Of a DNA stretch of 64,000 bases, positions 56,873 to 64,000 are shown piece after piece. Both the position numbers and the translations under genes were made by a program. Every line of letters begins with the position of its first letter. Within the stretch, counting starts at the first letter, position 1. Below the pieces are notes generated by a model. That model had not been told where the DNA came from and made no database searches. It saw only the letters and a program-made list of their open reading frames with translations. Source of the stretch: Streptosporangium becharense (GTDB lineage: Bacteria > Actinomycetota > Actinomycetes > Streptosporangiales > Streptosporangiaceae); assembly GCF_014204985.1 (NCBI RefSeq), contig NZ_JACHMP010000001.1:4030001-4094000 (forward strand). Reading direction: 5' to 3'.

Positions 56873-57290
56873 GCCTCCCTGTCCGATGTTGAGGGAAAAT
56901 TTAACCCCTTCCAGTCGCGGGACGATAACGAGTGGGCGAGCATGTGCGTTCCCGCGGAGGGCGGCGAAGCACCCTTCGCAGGATCGGTCGATGAGACGGA
57001 AGAAGGTAAAACGCCCGATCATCGCTATACAGTCGGTGTTTCCCAGGTCGTCAGATGTGGTGTCGCAGGAAACCCATACCCACAAGGGCAGGGCACAACG
57101 AGGGCACATGAGGGTGTGAGGCGGCCAGGAATACCGAGAACCGGTGAGAAGCTGAACCGCGGGTCAGGCAGTATCCCATGATGTCGGCCCAGGTTTCAGC
57201 CGTCGCCCTTGCTGAAGTGCCGGTAGTCCCCTATGCCCAAGAGGAGAACGCGCCGGGAGGATGTCACCGGCATCCGGTTGGATGAGGCGC
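56873..57290. other. Divergent intergenic region; no gene seen
   Basis: About 420 bp of lower GC than the chromosome average between two divergent genes. It must contain promoters for both. An open frame upstream of the propeller start (minus, to 57109) is not supported. Confidence 0.45.
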
Positions 57291-57959
57291 GTGTCTGCTC
57301 ATGACGTGGCCCGGCTGCTGCCGGATATTCCGGTGCTCCGTGACCTGTGCCGGTCCATGGCGGTGCTGGAAGCCATTCTCAGCCCGGAGTGGTCCAGCCG
57401 CTACCACTCCTTCGACGCGGAATGGGGGCCCGGGGAGGAGATGGCCTCGATGCGCGACGGCTCCGGAGATGAGTACTCCATCGTCTTCTCGGCGGTGGGT
57501 GCCTACATCCGCGGGTTCGACCACGAGTCGGTGATGAGCCCGTACGGCACCGGCAGGCCGTGGCCGGGGATGCTCGATTCGGTCCCCGAGGTCTTCCGCC
57601 ACTGCGTGGCCGAGCCCGCGTTCTGCAACGAGGACGGCATCATGGCCGTGACCGCCTGCCTGTGGCGGGAGACCGGTGACGACCGCTGGCGGGTGGGGGA
57701 GATCGACTACCCGGACGGCGTGAGCGATCCTGATGGGGCGGCATACCTGTTCGCGCGGCTCGTCGATCCGTCCGCGGAGGCGTTCCGGCGGTTCGCCGAG
57801 GACTACTACGAGGTCCCGGTGGACCTGGAGGCGGTGCGGCACGTCTACGCCCTCCGCCCGCTGACGCAGGGGGTGGTCACCGCGCTGAACGCCGACCTCA
57901 CCATGAAGGACCTCACCGACGACCTCGCGGCGGCTCGGTATCCATCCGTCGCCGGTTGA
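57291..57959 (+). CDS. Hypothetical protein of a widespread actinobacterial family, possible immunity protein
   Basis: Soluble acidic protein of 222 aa. VARLLPDIPVLRDLCRSMAVLEAILSPEW ... YHSFDAEWGPGEEMASMRDGSGDEYSIVFSAVGAYIRGFDHESVMSPYG ... WPGMLDSVPEVFRHCVAEPAF is a pattern I remember from many Streptomyces hypothetical proteins, often in several copies beside one another and without assigned role. Such clusters look like orphan immunity genes, but no toxin is present in the window. GTG 57291 gives the usual family start; ATG 57282 and ATG 57261 are alternatives. A fragment of a second copy is at 62661–62741. Confidence 0.75.
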   Translation: MSAHDVARLLPDIPVLRDLCRSMAVLEAILSPEWSSRYHSFDAEWGPGEEMASMRDGSGDEYSIVFSAVGAYIRGFDHESVMSPYGTGRPWPGMLDSVPEVFRHCVAEPAFCNEDGIMAVTACLWRETGDDRWRVGEIDYPDGVSDPDGAAYLFARLVDPSAEAFRRFAEDYYEVPVDLEAVRHVYALRPLTQGVVTALNADLTMKDLTDDLAAARYPSVAG

Positions 57960-57988
57960 GAAGACGGTCTGCCCGTAGGGTGGTGATC

Positions 57989-58132
57989 GTGCAACGGCTC
58001 GCGCTCTTCGACTTGGACAACACGCTCGTGAGCCTGGACGAGGCTTTCCAGGTGCGGACCGCGGAGTTCGCCGACGGGTACGGTCTCGGGCGCGAAGCGG
58101 TTGACGGGCTCATCGCTCTCGACCGGACGGGA
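57989..58132 (+). pseudogene. HAD-family phosphatase, N-terminal remnant (copy 1)
   Basis: VQRLALFDLDNTLVSLDEAFQVRTAEFADGYGLGREAVDGLIALDRTG begins a HAD hydrolase with the catalytic DLDNT motif and the start of the cap domain. Similarity stops after LDRTG (about 58132); the frame runs on to 58396 through sequence that belongs, on the other strand, to an integrase fragment. Normal members are about 220–240 aa, so only the first 48 residues remain. A second truncated copy lies at 63455–63658. Confidence 0.8.
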
Positions 58133-58169
58133 CCGGCCGAGGTCGTCGACGCCTACGCGCTGTTCGGGC

Positions 58170-58369
58170 TCGAACACGTCGTTCGTGCTGACGTCGCGGA
58201 GCTTACGGGTGCCCAGGGCCGGGATGACGTGGATTCGGCTCAGGATGGTGCCGGTTTCCATCGGAAACCTGTCTCGCCTGCCCGGCTCGTAGGTGAGCCA
58301 GTCACCCACGGCGTGCTCGACGGTGTAGCCGGCTGGAGCGAAGGCAAGCCCGTCCTCGTAGCCGTGGAT
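58170..58369 (-). pseudogene. Tyrosine integrase, N-terminal (core-binding) fragment
   Basis: On the minus strand, AHPAIHGYEDGLAFAPAGYTVEHAVGDWLTYEPG and then ILSRIHVIPALGTRKLRDVSTNDVFE resemble the end of the arm-binding part and the SAM-like domain of Streptomyces AICE integrases ('H(I/V)(I/V)PALG.rkLrdL...DV'). The piece ends where the HAD remnant begins. It has the same strand and order relative to the C-terminal fragment at 54597–55076 as in an intact gene, with 3.1 kb in between. Confidence 0.75.
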
Positions 58370-58389
58370 CGCGGGATGCGCCGGGCACG

Positions 58390-58521
58390 GCTCTGACGGA
58401 CCGAGCGCAGGCGGCCCGTGCGCAGCTGCTCGTAGATGACGCTGCGGTTCACCTGGAGCAGGCGCATGGTGTCAGAGGTGCGGTACAACTCCGGCTCATA
58501 GCTGCCCTGGACTGCGGACAT
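58390..58521 (-). pseudogene. Excisionase-like helix-turn-helix remnant
   Basis: From ATG 58521 the minus strand reads MSAVQGSYEPELYRTSDTMRLLQVNRSVIYEQLRTGRLRSVRQSRARRIP. This is the MerR-like/excisionase fold used by actinobacterial integrative elements ('...EVA..L.VSRS.VYELIR.GRLRSV.iGR.RRIP'). It lies directly upstream of the integrase N-terminal fragment, as in pSAM2-type xis–int pairs. In place of a short C-terminus and stop, the frame continues to 58240, so it is probably altered. Residue 36 or so has Ser where Gly is usual (RQSRARR). Confidence 0.65.
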
Positions 58522-58629
58522 CGCGGGTCGGCACACTCTGCTCGCACCCGGCGGCAAGCCACGGTCCGGCACTGGAGTGTGCCGATGTTGTCTCCTGAGG
58601 CCGCACACGATTTTCGTCGGGTCCGCATG

Positions 58630-58675
58630 GCAGGATTCCCGTGATCTGGCCCCACAGAGAGCAGGATTCCCGTGA
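58630..58675. repeat. 15-bp direct repeat around the start of the DUF6461 gene
   Basis: GCAGGATTCCCGTGA occurs at 58630–58644 and 58661–58675. The second copy contains the ribosome site and GTG start of the gene at 58672; the first would place the same signals 31 bp upstream. Confidence 0.8.
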
Positions 58676-59184
58676 GCGTCTACAGCTGGCTTGATGACGA
58701 TGCGTTCTGCGCAACGCACGTCCGTGGCCTCACCCCGCACGAGGCGTTGGCACGTCTCGGCATCGAGGTGGTCGACGGTGACGACGAGGAAGGCGAGATC
58801 GATGAGGGCCTCATCTGTGCGCATCCAGCCGAAGGCGGCACCGTTCTGAGCGAGCTCAACGGCTTCGCCGGCACGCTGGACGAGGTCCTGCGGCCCCTGT
58901 CGGTCGGAACGGTCACGGCGAGCGTCTTCGTCAACGTCAACAGGGTCGCGGACTTCGTTCACTACGCGGACGGCCGTAAGGTCCTGTCGTTCGACCCGCT
59001 GATCCCTCATCCCACGGATGACGCCCAGGCGGACTACCTGTCCGACCGGATCGAACTCGGCCTGGTCCACGGCAACTCAGAGGGCGGGCTCGCCGCGGCA
59101 CGGCAGCTGGCCGAGCGCATCACTGGAGTACGGCCGAACGCTTCCAGCCGCATCGTGACCGCTCACGGCTTCGTTGAGTACTGA
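58672..59184 (+). CDS. DUF6461-family protein (copy 1)
   Basis: Acidic protein of 170 aa starting at GTG 58672. SVYSWLDDDAFCATHVRGLTPHEALARLGIEVVDGDD matches what I remember of DUF6461 ('...y.wl......t.VRGltP.Evl.rLg'). Later GFAGTLDEVLRPLSVGTVTASVFVNVNRVADFVHYADGRKVLSFDPLIPH fits the 'S.Gt..vs...N....f.y..dG..v..FeP' core, and GLVHGNSEGGLAAARQLAERITGVR a C-terminal helix. Function unknown; these genes tend to occur in variable regions. A divergent or related copy is at 59258–59863 on the other strand. Confidence 0.75.
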   Translation: MSVYSWLDDDAFCATHVRGLTPHEALARLGIEVVDGDDEEGEIDEGLICAHPAEGGTVLSELNGFAGTLDEVLRPLSVGTVTASVFVNVNRVADFVHYADGRKVLSFDPLIPHPTDDAQADYLSDRIELGLVHGNSEGGLAAARQLAERITGVRPNASSRIVTAHGFVEY

Positions 59185-59257
59185 TGGTGCTCGATTGCCT
59201 GCCCTGACCGGCGATGACCCGCGGCACCAGATGAGAAAGGCTCACTGTCGGCCAGCG

Positions 59258-59863
59258 TTACGACTTGGTTGGTCCTGGGACGACGCCCCACATGAACGTT
59301 GAGCCCTTCAGCAGTTGCTCCGTCACCTTGATCCCGGTCAGGCGCTCGACGAGCAGGAAAGCCGGCCCCTCGTAAAGCTGGTGAAACCACGGGTAGAGCC
59401 TGTCGATCTCCGCCATCGTGTCCACGAGTTCGTCCGGGGTCTCCCTCAGATGTTCATCATCGACTCCCCAGGTGAATCGGATCTCGCCGTCCTCGCACCA
59501 GTAGAAGTAGTCCAGGCCCTTGATGGCCAGTGCGGCCTGGGAGACGAGGCGGGTGCCCTCGGAGAGTTCAGTGATCACGTCTTCACAGGTGCCGAGCCAG
59601 TCAGGGTCGAAAACGAACGTCCAATCGCCGATGGAGGTGACGCCGAGAGGCTCCCCAGAGCATGGGTAGTGATCCGGGTCGTCGGGGAAGGGGCCCGGCG
59701 TGAGGTCCTCCCATCGACCGCCGAGGCGGGCGACCACCTGTTCGGGCGTGGCACGGATGTAGATGAAGCTGTAGCACTCCTCGGCGTATTCGCCGCGGAG
59801 CCAGGAGACGCCGGGGGGCTGCATGATCATTTCGTCATGCTGCCAGCCGCCACCGACAGGCAC
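59258..59863 (-). CDS. DUF6461-family protein (copy 2)
   Basis: Protein of up to 201 aa. SWLRGEYAEECYSFIYIRATPEQVVARLGGRWEDLTPG starts the domain; GVTSIGDWTFVFDPDWLGTCEDVITELSEGTRLVSQAALAIKGLDYFYWCEDGEIRFTWGVDDEHLRETPDELVDTM is the core with 'S.GTR.Vs' and 'dpdEL...M'. It shares only the family pattern, not close identity, with copy 1, so it is an old duplication or an independent acquisition. GTG 59863 lies 12 bp after the stop of the upstream gene; ATG 59830 and ATG 59824 are alternatives. Confidence 0.72.
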   Translation of the reverse strand: MPVGGGWQHDEMIMQPPGVSWLRGEYAEECYSFIYIRATPEQVVARLGGRWEDLTPGPFPDDPDHYPCSGEPLGVTSIGDWTFVFDPDWLGTCEDVITELSEGTRLVSQAALAIKGLDYFYWCEDGEIRFTWGVDDEHLRETPDELVDTMAEIDRLYPWFHQLYEGPAFLLVERLTGIKVTEQLLKGSTFMWGVVPGPTKS

Positions 59864-59875
59864 AGAACCCGGTCG

Positions 59876-60328
59876 TCAGCTGGGTTCCTCGTTCTGCTTC
59901 GTGCGCACTGCCACTGCTACTCGCGACGCGCGAAAGGTCAAGCGCAACGTGAAGATGTCCAATACGGGCAGGTCGTTGCCGTCCCAGTCGAAGCAGTCGA
60001 CCTGACCAGGTGGGGCGTCGGGCCGGGCGGTCACGCAGTCATGGCCTTCCTGATTCTCGCACCACTCGATGATTCGGACATCCTCGAACCGGAAGACCAC
60101 GACAGGCATCGTCGCCAGCTCGGGCGGAGCCCACCATGGGTCATGGACGAACTCCAGCTCCAGCATCGGCGGCCTGCCGGGCTGATAGGTCAGGTAACTG
60201 AAGTCGGTGTCGTGGAGGTAGACGTGGGCGCCCTCGTCGGTCCAGAACTCGTACAGCCCTGTCCTGGGAGTGACGCCACGATCTTTGTCCGTGGTCACGT
60301 CGGTGAACTCGGTCACTGACATGAGCAC
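59876..60328 (-). CDS. Hypothetical protein, co-transcribed with DUF6461 copy 2
   Basis: Acidic soluble protein of 150 aa, rich in aromatic residues: LYEFWTDEGAHVYLHDTDFSYLTYQPGRPPMLELEFVHDPWWAPPEL and VVVFRFEDVRIIEWCENQEGHDC. The pattern looks like a small beta-rich domain; I do not recognise a family with certainty. GTG 60328 (AGGA four bases upstream) is chosen over ATG 60322. The stop is 12 bp before the DUF6461 start, so both are probably in one transcript. Confidence 0.65.
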   Translation of the reverse strand: MLMSVTEFTDVTTDKDRGVTPRTGLYEFWTDEGAHVYLHDTDFSYLTYQPGRPPMLELEFVHDPWWAPPELATMPVVVFRFEDVRIIEWCENQEGHDCVTARPDAPPGQVDCFDWDGNDLPVLDIFTLRLTFRASRVAVAVRTKQNEEPS

Positions 60329-60570
60329 ATGATCCTATGACCGAAGCGGCCTCTGCAGTCCGCGGCGGAGCGCTGACAGCGACGTCCCCGCACACGGGCT
60401 CGTTTCGACCACCGCACACGGACTCATCCCGGCCACCGTCCACCGCCCTCCGGCCATGGCGTTCGACACCCGACCGGGTCGATCGCCCCGCCTGGGAAGT
60501 GGGCGGTCCCGACATGGGACTGAGCTGACACGGGGGTGTGTTCTGTGGCTCGCGGAACCGGAAACTGACC

Positions 60571-60602
60571 TTGCTCAATAGTTCGCCTGGCGATATATAT
60601 CG
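60571..60602 (+). promoter_or_regulatory. PadR promoter with perfect 12-bp AT palindrome
   Basis: TTGCTC (60571–60576) and TATATA (60594–60599) are -35 and -10 boxes with the ideal 17-bp spacer. The -10 lies inside the palindrome CGATATATATCG (60591–60602), the kind of AT dyad bound by PadR-family repressors. The predicted start of transcription falls at or within a few bases of the ATG at 60606, so the mRNA would be leaderless, which agrees with the absence of a ribosome site. Confidence 0.75.
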
Positions 60603-60605
60603 GCT

Positions 60606-60932
60606 ATGGCACTACGTGAGCAGAGCTACCTCGTGCTCCTGGCGCTCTCCGACGGCCCGCTCCACGGCTACGGGGTGATCAAAGCCGTCCAGGAGCTGTC
60701 GGAGGGCCGCGTCCGGTTGGGGGCGGGCACCCTGTACGGCGCCCTGGACCGGCTGGCCGGGGACGGCCTGGTCGCCGTGGTCGGGGAAGAGGTCGTCGAC
60801 GGCCGCCACCGCCGCTACTACGACCTGACCGGGCACGGGCGGGAAGTCCTGGCCGAGGAGACCGTCCGGCTCGCCCGCCTGGCCGCCACCGCGCAGCGCC
60901 GACTCCGCCTCCAGCCCGGGACGGGAGGGTGA
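60606..60932 (+). CDS. PadR-family transcriptional regulator
   Basis: Winged-helix regulator of 108 aa. SYLVLLALSDGPLHGYGVIKAVQELSEGRVRLGAGTLYGALDRLAGDGLVAVVGEE is the PadR domain, then RRYYDLTGHGREVLAEETVRLARLAATAQRRL the dimerisation helix. It is a short subfamily-2 member. It probably represses its own operon through the overlapping palindrome. The downstream gene overlaps its stop, as in many actinobacterial PadR–membrane-protein pairs, where the partner is co-regulated. Confidence 0.93.
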   Translation: MALREQSYLVLLALSDGPLHGYGVIKAVQELSEGRVRLGAGTLYGALDRLAGDGLVAVVGEEVVDGRHRRYYDLTGHGREVLAEETVRLARLAATAQRRLRLQPGTGG

Positions 60933-61432
60933 TGGACGCCTACGAGCGGCGCTGCCGCCTGCTGATGCGCGCCTACTCGCCGCGCTTCCGCGAGCACCGG
61001 GGCCAGGAGCTGCTGGGCACCCTGCTGGACCTCGCCGCACCCGGGCAGACGCGACCCACCCTGCGCGACAGCCTCGACATCGTCCGGGGCGGGCTGCTCA
61101 CCCGGATCGGGGACCGCCCCCCTGCGGGGCAGTGGATCGGCTACCGGCTGTTCGGCAGGCTCGTGCCCGACCAGTACCGGATGTGGGTCCGCGACGACCT
61201 CCACAGCACGCTGTACTTCTTCCACACCCCGTTCCTGCGGTTCATGCTGATCATTCCGCTGCTCACTGGCATCAACGAGTTCCTCGGTGTTGAGGAGTTC
61301 CTGCATGCTCACGGTGTGGATCTGCTGAACTGGCCGATCCCCGTGGCGTTCGGGCTCGCCGCCCGGAGCGCGAGCGCGACCAGACGTCGGGCACGTGACT
61401 GGTACGGGCTTGAGCGTATCGACGCCTCATGA
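60932..61432 (+). CDS. Membrane protein partner of the PadR regulator
   Basis: Protein of 166 aa. The N-terminal half MDAYERRCRLLMRAYSPRFREHRGQELLGTLLDLAAPGQTRPTLRDSLDIVRGGL is the conserved start of the permease-prefix-like proteins encoded after PadR genes ('Y..R.r.LLraYp..yR..rgeEll.TLlD'). The second half has one or two short hydrophobic stretches (FMLIIPLLTGINEFLG) and ends basic. The TGA of padR overlaps its ATG (TGATG). Members are often 200–300 aa with several helices, so this one is shorter than usual. Confidence 0.78.
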   Translation: MDAYERRCRLLMRAYSPRFREHRGQELLGTLLDLAAPGQTRPTLRDSLDIVRGGLLTRIGDRPPAGQWIGYRLFGRLVPDQYRMWVRDDLHSTLYFFHTPFLRFMLIIPLLTGINEFLGVEEFLHAHGVDLLNWPIPVAFGLAARSASATRRRARDWYGLERIDAS

Positions 61433-61736
61433 CCTGAGGCGGTCTGACGCGGCCGTCCCATCCAGGCGACCCGGGACGGCGGCCCAGTCGTCGCCAACGG
61501 GTCTGCCTGCGACGACATGGATGTGATCCAGAGACACAGCTGTACATTCGTCCGTGATGTTTCGCTGCTCGCCGGTGGTGCTCGACCGGAAGGTGCTGGG
61601 GCGGGAGGCGACCGCGACGATCTCGCCGGGCCGGTGGTCGCCCTTGCCGGTGGATCCGCCTGACCTTGAACGACGTCGGTTGAACCACCTGAGGAAGTCG
61701 GGTGAACCACCTGAGGGAAACGTACGTTTGTGGGGC
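61433..61736. other. Intergenic with short direct repeat; no gene seen
   Basis: About 300 bp. GTGAACCACCTGAGG-like sequence occurs twice near 61679–61717, just before the lipoprotein gene. A minus-strand open frame covering 61427–62083 overlaps the lipoprotein gene and has no support beyond its length. Confidence 0.5.
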
Positions 61737-62489
61737 ATGAGACTAAGAATGACCATGCTCGTGGCGCTGTTGTCCCTGACGGCGGCCTGCGGAGGAGCGG
61801 AATCGGATACATCGGCGACCCCGGTTGATGACGGGCCGGCGAAGCGGGTTGCGTTGTGGGGTGCCGAAGGCGGGTTCGTGACCGTGACCATGAACGCGCT
61901 GCGTCCGCCGAAGGTGGTGCTGTACAGCGACGGCCTGGCGATCGTTGACGCGAGCAAGCAACTGAAGCTCACCGATGCCGAGACGGGCGAGACGGTTGCG
62001 TCGATGGAGACGTATCTGACCGGGCAGCCGCCGACCGCGGAGCCCAAGCCGGGTGCGCCGGCCGTGACGGACGTGCCGACCACCGTCCTCGGGGTACGGG
62101 GGAAGGACGGAAAGATGCTGGAGGTCCGTGCCCCGGCTCTGGACCAGGTCGCGGACTTCTACCCGAAGGAGCTCTCGGAGGCGAAGAAGCTGATGGACGG
62201 CTTGGCGACCCGGGCCGCCACCGCGGGCACCGATTACGTCGCCACCCGCGTCCGCGTGGTCGCCGAAGGGGTCACCTCGGCGGAGGGCAAGCCGGCGCCG
62301 TGGCCCGCAGGGGTCCCGGAGCCTTCGGGCACGGTGGAGCCGATCTGGCAGAAGGACGTCGAGGGGGCGGCGGTGAGTGCGATCACCAAGGCGGTGCCTG
62401 CTGGACAGCAGTACGGCCGGTCACTCTTCAAGACCGGTTCGGGGGCACTTTTCGTGCTCTCCTGGCGGTACCTGTTGCCTGACGAATAG
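61737..62489 (+). CDS. Hypothetical lipoprotein
   Basis: Protein of 250 aa. Lipobox signal MRLRMTMLVALLSLTAAC. The mature chain has KRVALWGAEGGFVTVTMNALRPPKVVLYSDGLAIVDASKQLKLTDAETGETVASM, a pattern ('lyGDG..i......l..') seen in several secreted actinobacterial proteins of unknown role, followed by a folded region with WPAGVPEPSGTVEPIWQ. No catalytic motif identified. ATG 61737 follows GTGGGGC. It stands alone between the PadR pair and gene remnants. Confidence 0.75.
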   Translation: MRLRMTMLVALLSLTAACGGAESDTSATPVDDGPAKRVALWGAEGGFVTVTMNALRPPKVVLYSDGLAIVDASKQLKLTDAETGETVASMETYLTGQPPTAEPKPGAPAVTDVPTTVLGVRGKDGKMLEVRAPALDQVADFYPKELSEAKKLMDGLATRAATAGTDYVATRVRVVAEGVTSAEGKPAPWPAGVPEPSGTVEPIWQKDVEGAAVSAITKAVPAGQQYGRSLFKTGSGALFVLSWRYLLPDE

Positions 62490-62660
62490 CAGGGGCTGAT
62501 GGCGTGGGCTCGCGGCTGCCCCGTCAAGTCGTCGCCCGCCGACCGCACAGACCATGACGATCAGCAGGCCGAAACGGCCGACATGGAGCCTGGCCACGGA
62601 ACACCTCGCCGCCTCGATGAAGCACGGCCTGCTCGCGCCGGCCGTGCAGTCCGGACTGAG

Positions 62661-62741
62661 GTGATGAGCCCGTACGGCGACGGCAGGCCGTGGCCAGGGG
62701 TGCTTGATCCGGTCCCGGAACCTTTCCGGCGAGCCGGATGA
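62661..62741 (+). pseudogene. Fragment of a second copy of the 57291 gene family
   Basis: VMSPYGDGRPWPGVLDPVPEPFRRAG matches ESVMSPYGTGRPWPGMLDSVPEVFRHC of the gene at 57291 (21 of 26 residues by eye), but the preceding and following parts are unrelated and the frame ends at TGA 62739–62741. Only about 26 codons remain. The surrounding 330 bp (62490–62826) hold nothing else I can support. Confidence 0.8.
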
Positions 62742-62826
62742 CAACAGGGCCGCAGCGTGTTGCGCGGAGCGCCGTACAGCACCACCGCCTTCACGGGCGA
62801 TCCACCAGTCCGTATCCCCTATATCC

Positions 62827-63405
62827 TCACCATCCGTCCCATTCCCTGCATCCCCACCATGAGCCGGTGAGATGCCTGAGCCCGTACTCGTAATCCTCGG
62901 CACGAAGCCGGCCGTCGGGCGTCCAGGCGAAGCATCGTGACGGAGCCAAGGGCCAGTCGCTCACATCGAGCTGCGCGGTGGGAGGAACACCCTCGTCCTC
63001 GCCCACGTAACGTCCGCAGACGTGATACGCACCCGTCCATCGGCAGCCGGGATCGGCGTGCCCGCCACCGCCGATGATCGATCTGGCGTACTGCTCCATG
63101 CTGGACTGCGAGAGCGTGAAGCGCACCCGGAAGGAGCCGTCCAGGTGGATGACGCCCCACACGGCGAGCACGATGAGGGGAGCAGGCAGCCAGCGCAGGA
63201 GCGGCTTCATCGACAGTCTCCGCCGGCCGTTCCAGAAGGCCGCACACAGTCGGATGATCCAGTAGAAGCTCAGCGGCACCCAGACGAAGAACCCGAAGAT
63301 CAGTCCCTCGAAGTACGGGAAGGGCACGCTGGACCACCACAGGCTGATGAACGCCGCGATCGTCACCGCGGTGAGGAAACGCCACCCGGGCGGGTTCTCG
63401 ATCAT
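62827..63405 (-). CDS. Small membrane protein of unknown function
   Basis: Protein of 192 aa with helices near the N-terminus (FLTAVTIAAFISLWW and FEGLIFGFFVWVPLSFYWIIRLCAAFW) and in the middle (WLPAPLIVLAVWGVIHL). An outer or cytoplasmic C-terminal domain of about 90 residues is Trp/Cys-containing (GCRWTGAYHVCGRYVG ... SRCFAWTPDGRLRAEDYEYGLRHL). ATG 63405 has AGGA eight bases upstream; the longer frame to 63636 is the reverse of the HAD remnant. No family recognised. Confidence 0.68.
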   Translation of the reverse strand: MIENPPGWRFLTAVTIAAFISLWWSSVPFPYFEGLIFGFFVWVPLSFYWIIRLCAAFWNGRRRLSMKPLLRWLPAPLIVLAVWGVIHLDGSFRVRFTLSQSSMEQYARSIIGGGGHADPGCRWTGAYHVCGRYVGEDEGVPPTAQLDVSDWPLAPSRCFAWTPDGRLRAEDYEYGLRHLTGSWWGCREWDGW

Positions 63406-63454
63406 GACGCCATCCTGATGTCGATCTTCACCGTGGTCACAGTCTGTCCGCAGG

Positions 63455-63658
63455 ATGGTGGCCGGGCAACGCCTCGCGCTCTTCGATCTGGACAACACGT
63501 TCGTGAACCTGGACGAGGCGTTTCGCGTCCGGGCCGTGGAGTTCGCCGAAGAGCACCGCCTCGGGCGTAGGGCGGCTGACCGGTTGCTCGCTCTCGACCA
63601 GGCCGGATGCCCACACCGGGAAGTGTTCTTCGGCAAAGTGCACGATCACTTCGCCCTC
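63455..63658 (+). pseudogene. HAD-family phosphatase, N-terminal remnant (copy 2)
   Basis: MVAGQRLALFDLDNTFVNLDEAFRVRAVEFAEEHRLGRRAADRLLALDQAGCPHREVFFGKVHDHFAL is the first 68 residues of the same HAD family as at 57989, retaining the DLDNT motif and more of the cap (REVFFGKVHDHFAL). Beyond about 63658 the frame runs on through unrelated sequence to 63799. It lies 720 bp after the fragment of the 57291 family, the same pairing as in the first set. Confidence 0.8.
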
Positions 63659-63901
63659 TCCAGGACGCGACCGGGTACGGGACGCTCAGCCTCGGACCTG
63701 ACCCGACATCATCGGATGACGCCCAGCCCGGAGCCGTGCGGGGTGCCGCGGCGGGCGATGACCGGAGTGATCTCACGTCTCCGCAGCCGGCGGCGGTGAC
63801 TGCGGCGGTCGTGATCGCGGATCGCTGCCGGTGGGACATTCGCGATCGAGTACAGCGACCTGGCCTGCGGTGTCAGGTGAGGCACCCGGCGTCCGTGGGC
63901 G

Positions 63902-64000
63902 TCAACGGTCTCCTCGGGACGGAGCGAAGTGCTCCTGTCCCAGGACGGCGAGCAGTCGCAGCTTCTCGTGGCCCTCGGTGCGCGGGGGAGCGGTGAGCAC
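63902..64000 (-). CDS. C-terminus of a protein cut by the window edge
   Basis: The minus strand reads VLTAPPRTEGHEKLRLLAVLGQEHFAPSRGDR and stops at 63902–63904. The compact GHEKLRLLAVLGQEHFAPSR piece looks like a real protein end, but 32 residues are not enough to name a family. Confidence 0.35.
   Translation of the reverse strand: MLTAPPRTEGHEKLRLLAVLGQEHFAPSRGDR

Overview
The window is chromosomal DNA of a high-GC filamentous actinomycete. The strong G/C third-position bias, frequent GTG starts, a chaplin-type surface protein, a PadR/membrane-protein pair and the order topA – MFS/thymidylate-kinase fusion – holB – lipoprotein hydrolase (the order known from Streptomyces coelicolor SCO3543–SCO3540) all fit. 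The gene content looks more like Streptosporangiales (Streptosporangium/Nonomuraea type) than Streptomyces; that placement is inference.

Layout. 0–7.6 kb: a flavin-dependent oxidoreductase, an SCO5389-like protein with a CooC/ParA-type ATPase, an LPFTG-anchored surface protein, a LytR-CpsA-Psr enzyme and a membrane protein. 7.5–12.9 kb (minus strand): a tightly overlapping five-gene operon encoding an OleA/FabH-like condensing enzyme, a family 2 glycosyltransferase, a cytochrome P450, an OleC-like adenylate-forming enzyme and an OleD-like reductase. It resembles olefin/beta-lactone biosynthesis but has no OleB hydrolase. 13–22 kb: MFS transporter, SmtB/ArsR repressor, orphan solute-binding lipoprotein, orphan histidine kinase, GNAT acetyltransferase, an FMN reductase behind a near-ideal SoxR box, and an ABC exporter. 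22.2–32.3 kb (minus strand): a seven-gene operon of membrane and envelope proteins built around a MinD-like ATPase and a protein joining a sigma-factor-like domain, an anti-sigma-type zinc motif, a membrane anchor and an outer beta-sandwich domain. A long Pro/Thr-rich secreted protein and a GH16 hydrolase end the operon. I recognise no described system with this composition.

33–52 kb: mostly ordinary chromosome: MBL-fold hydrolase, methyltransferase, tRNA-Leu(GAG) with its terminator, M20 peptidase, a seven-domain chaplin, the topA–tmk–holB block, a glycosyltransferase pair, a PSP1/RicT-like protein, a TAP-type lipoprotein hydrolase and tRNA-Thr(CGT).

52–64 kb is a decayed accessory region starting at tRNA-Thr(CGT), a plausible integration site. 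It holds an IS256-family element with two inactivating mutations, a tyrosine integrase in two pieces 3 kb apart next to an excisionase-like fragment, two DUF6461 genes, several small proteins resembling orphan immunity genes, a PadR regulator with a palindromic promoter, and two broken copies of the same pair of gene families (the 57.3-kb family and a HAD phosphatase).

A recurring small-scale feature is direct duplication of 30–36 bp, three times spanning or starting at a stop codon (21.96, 34.45 and 46.88 kb), with other short tandem arrays between genes.
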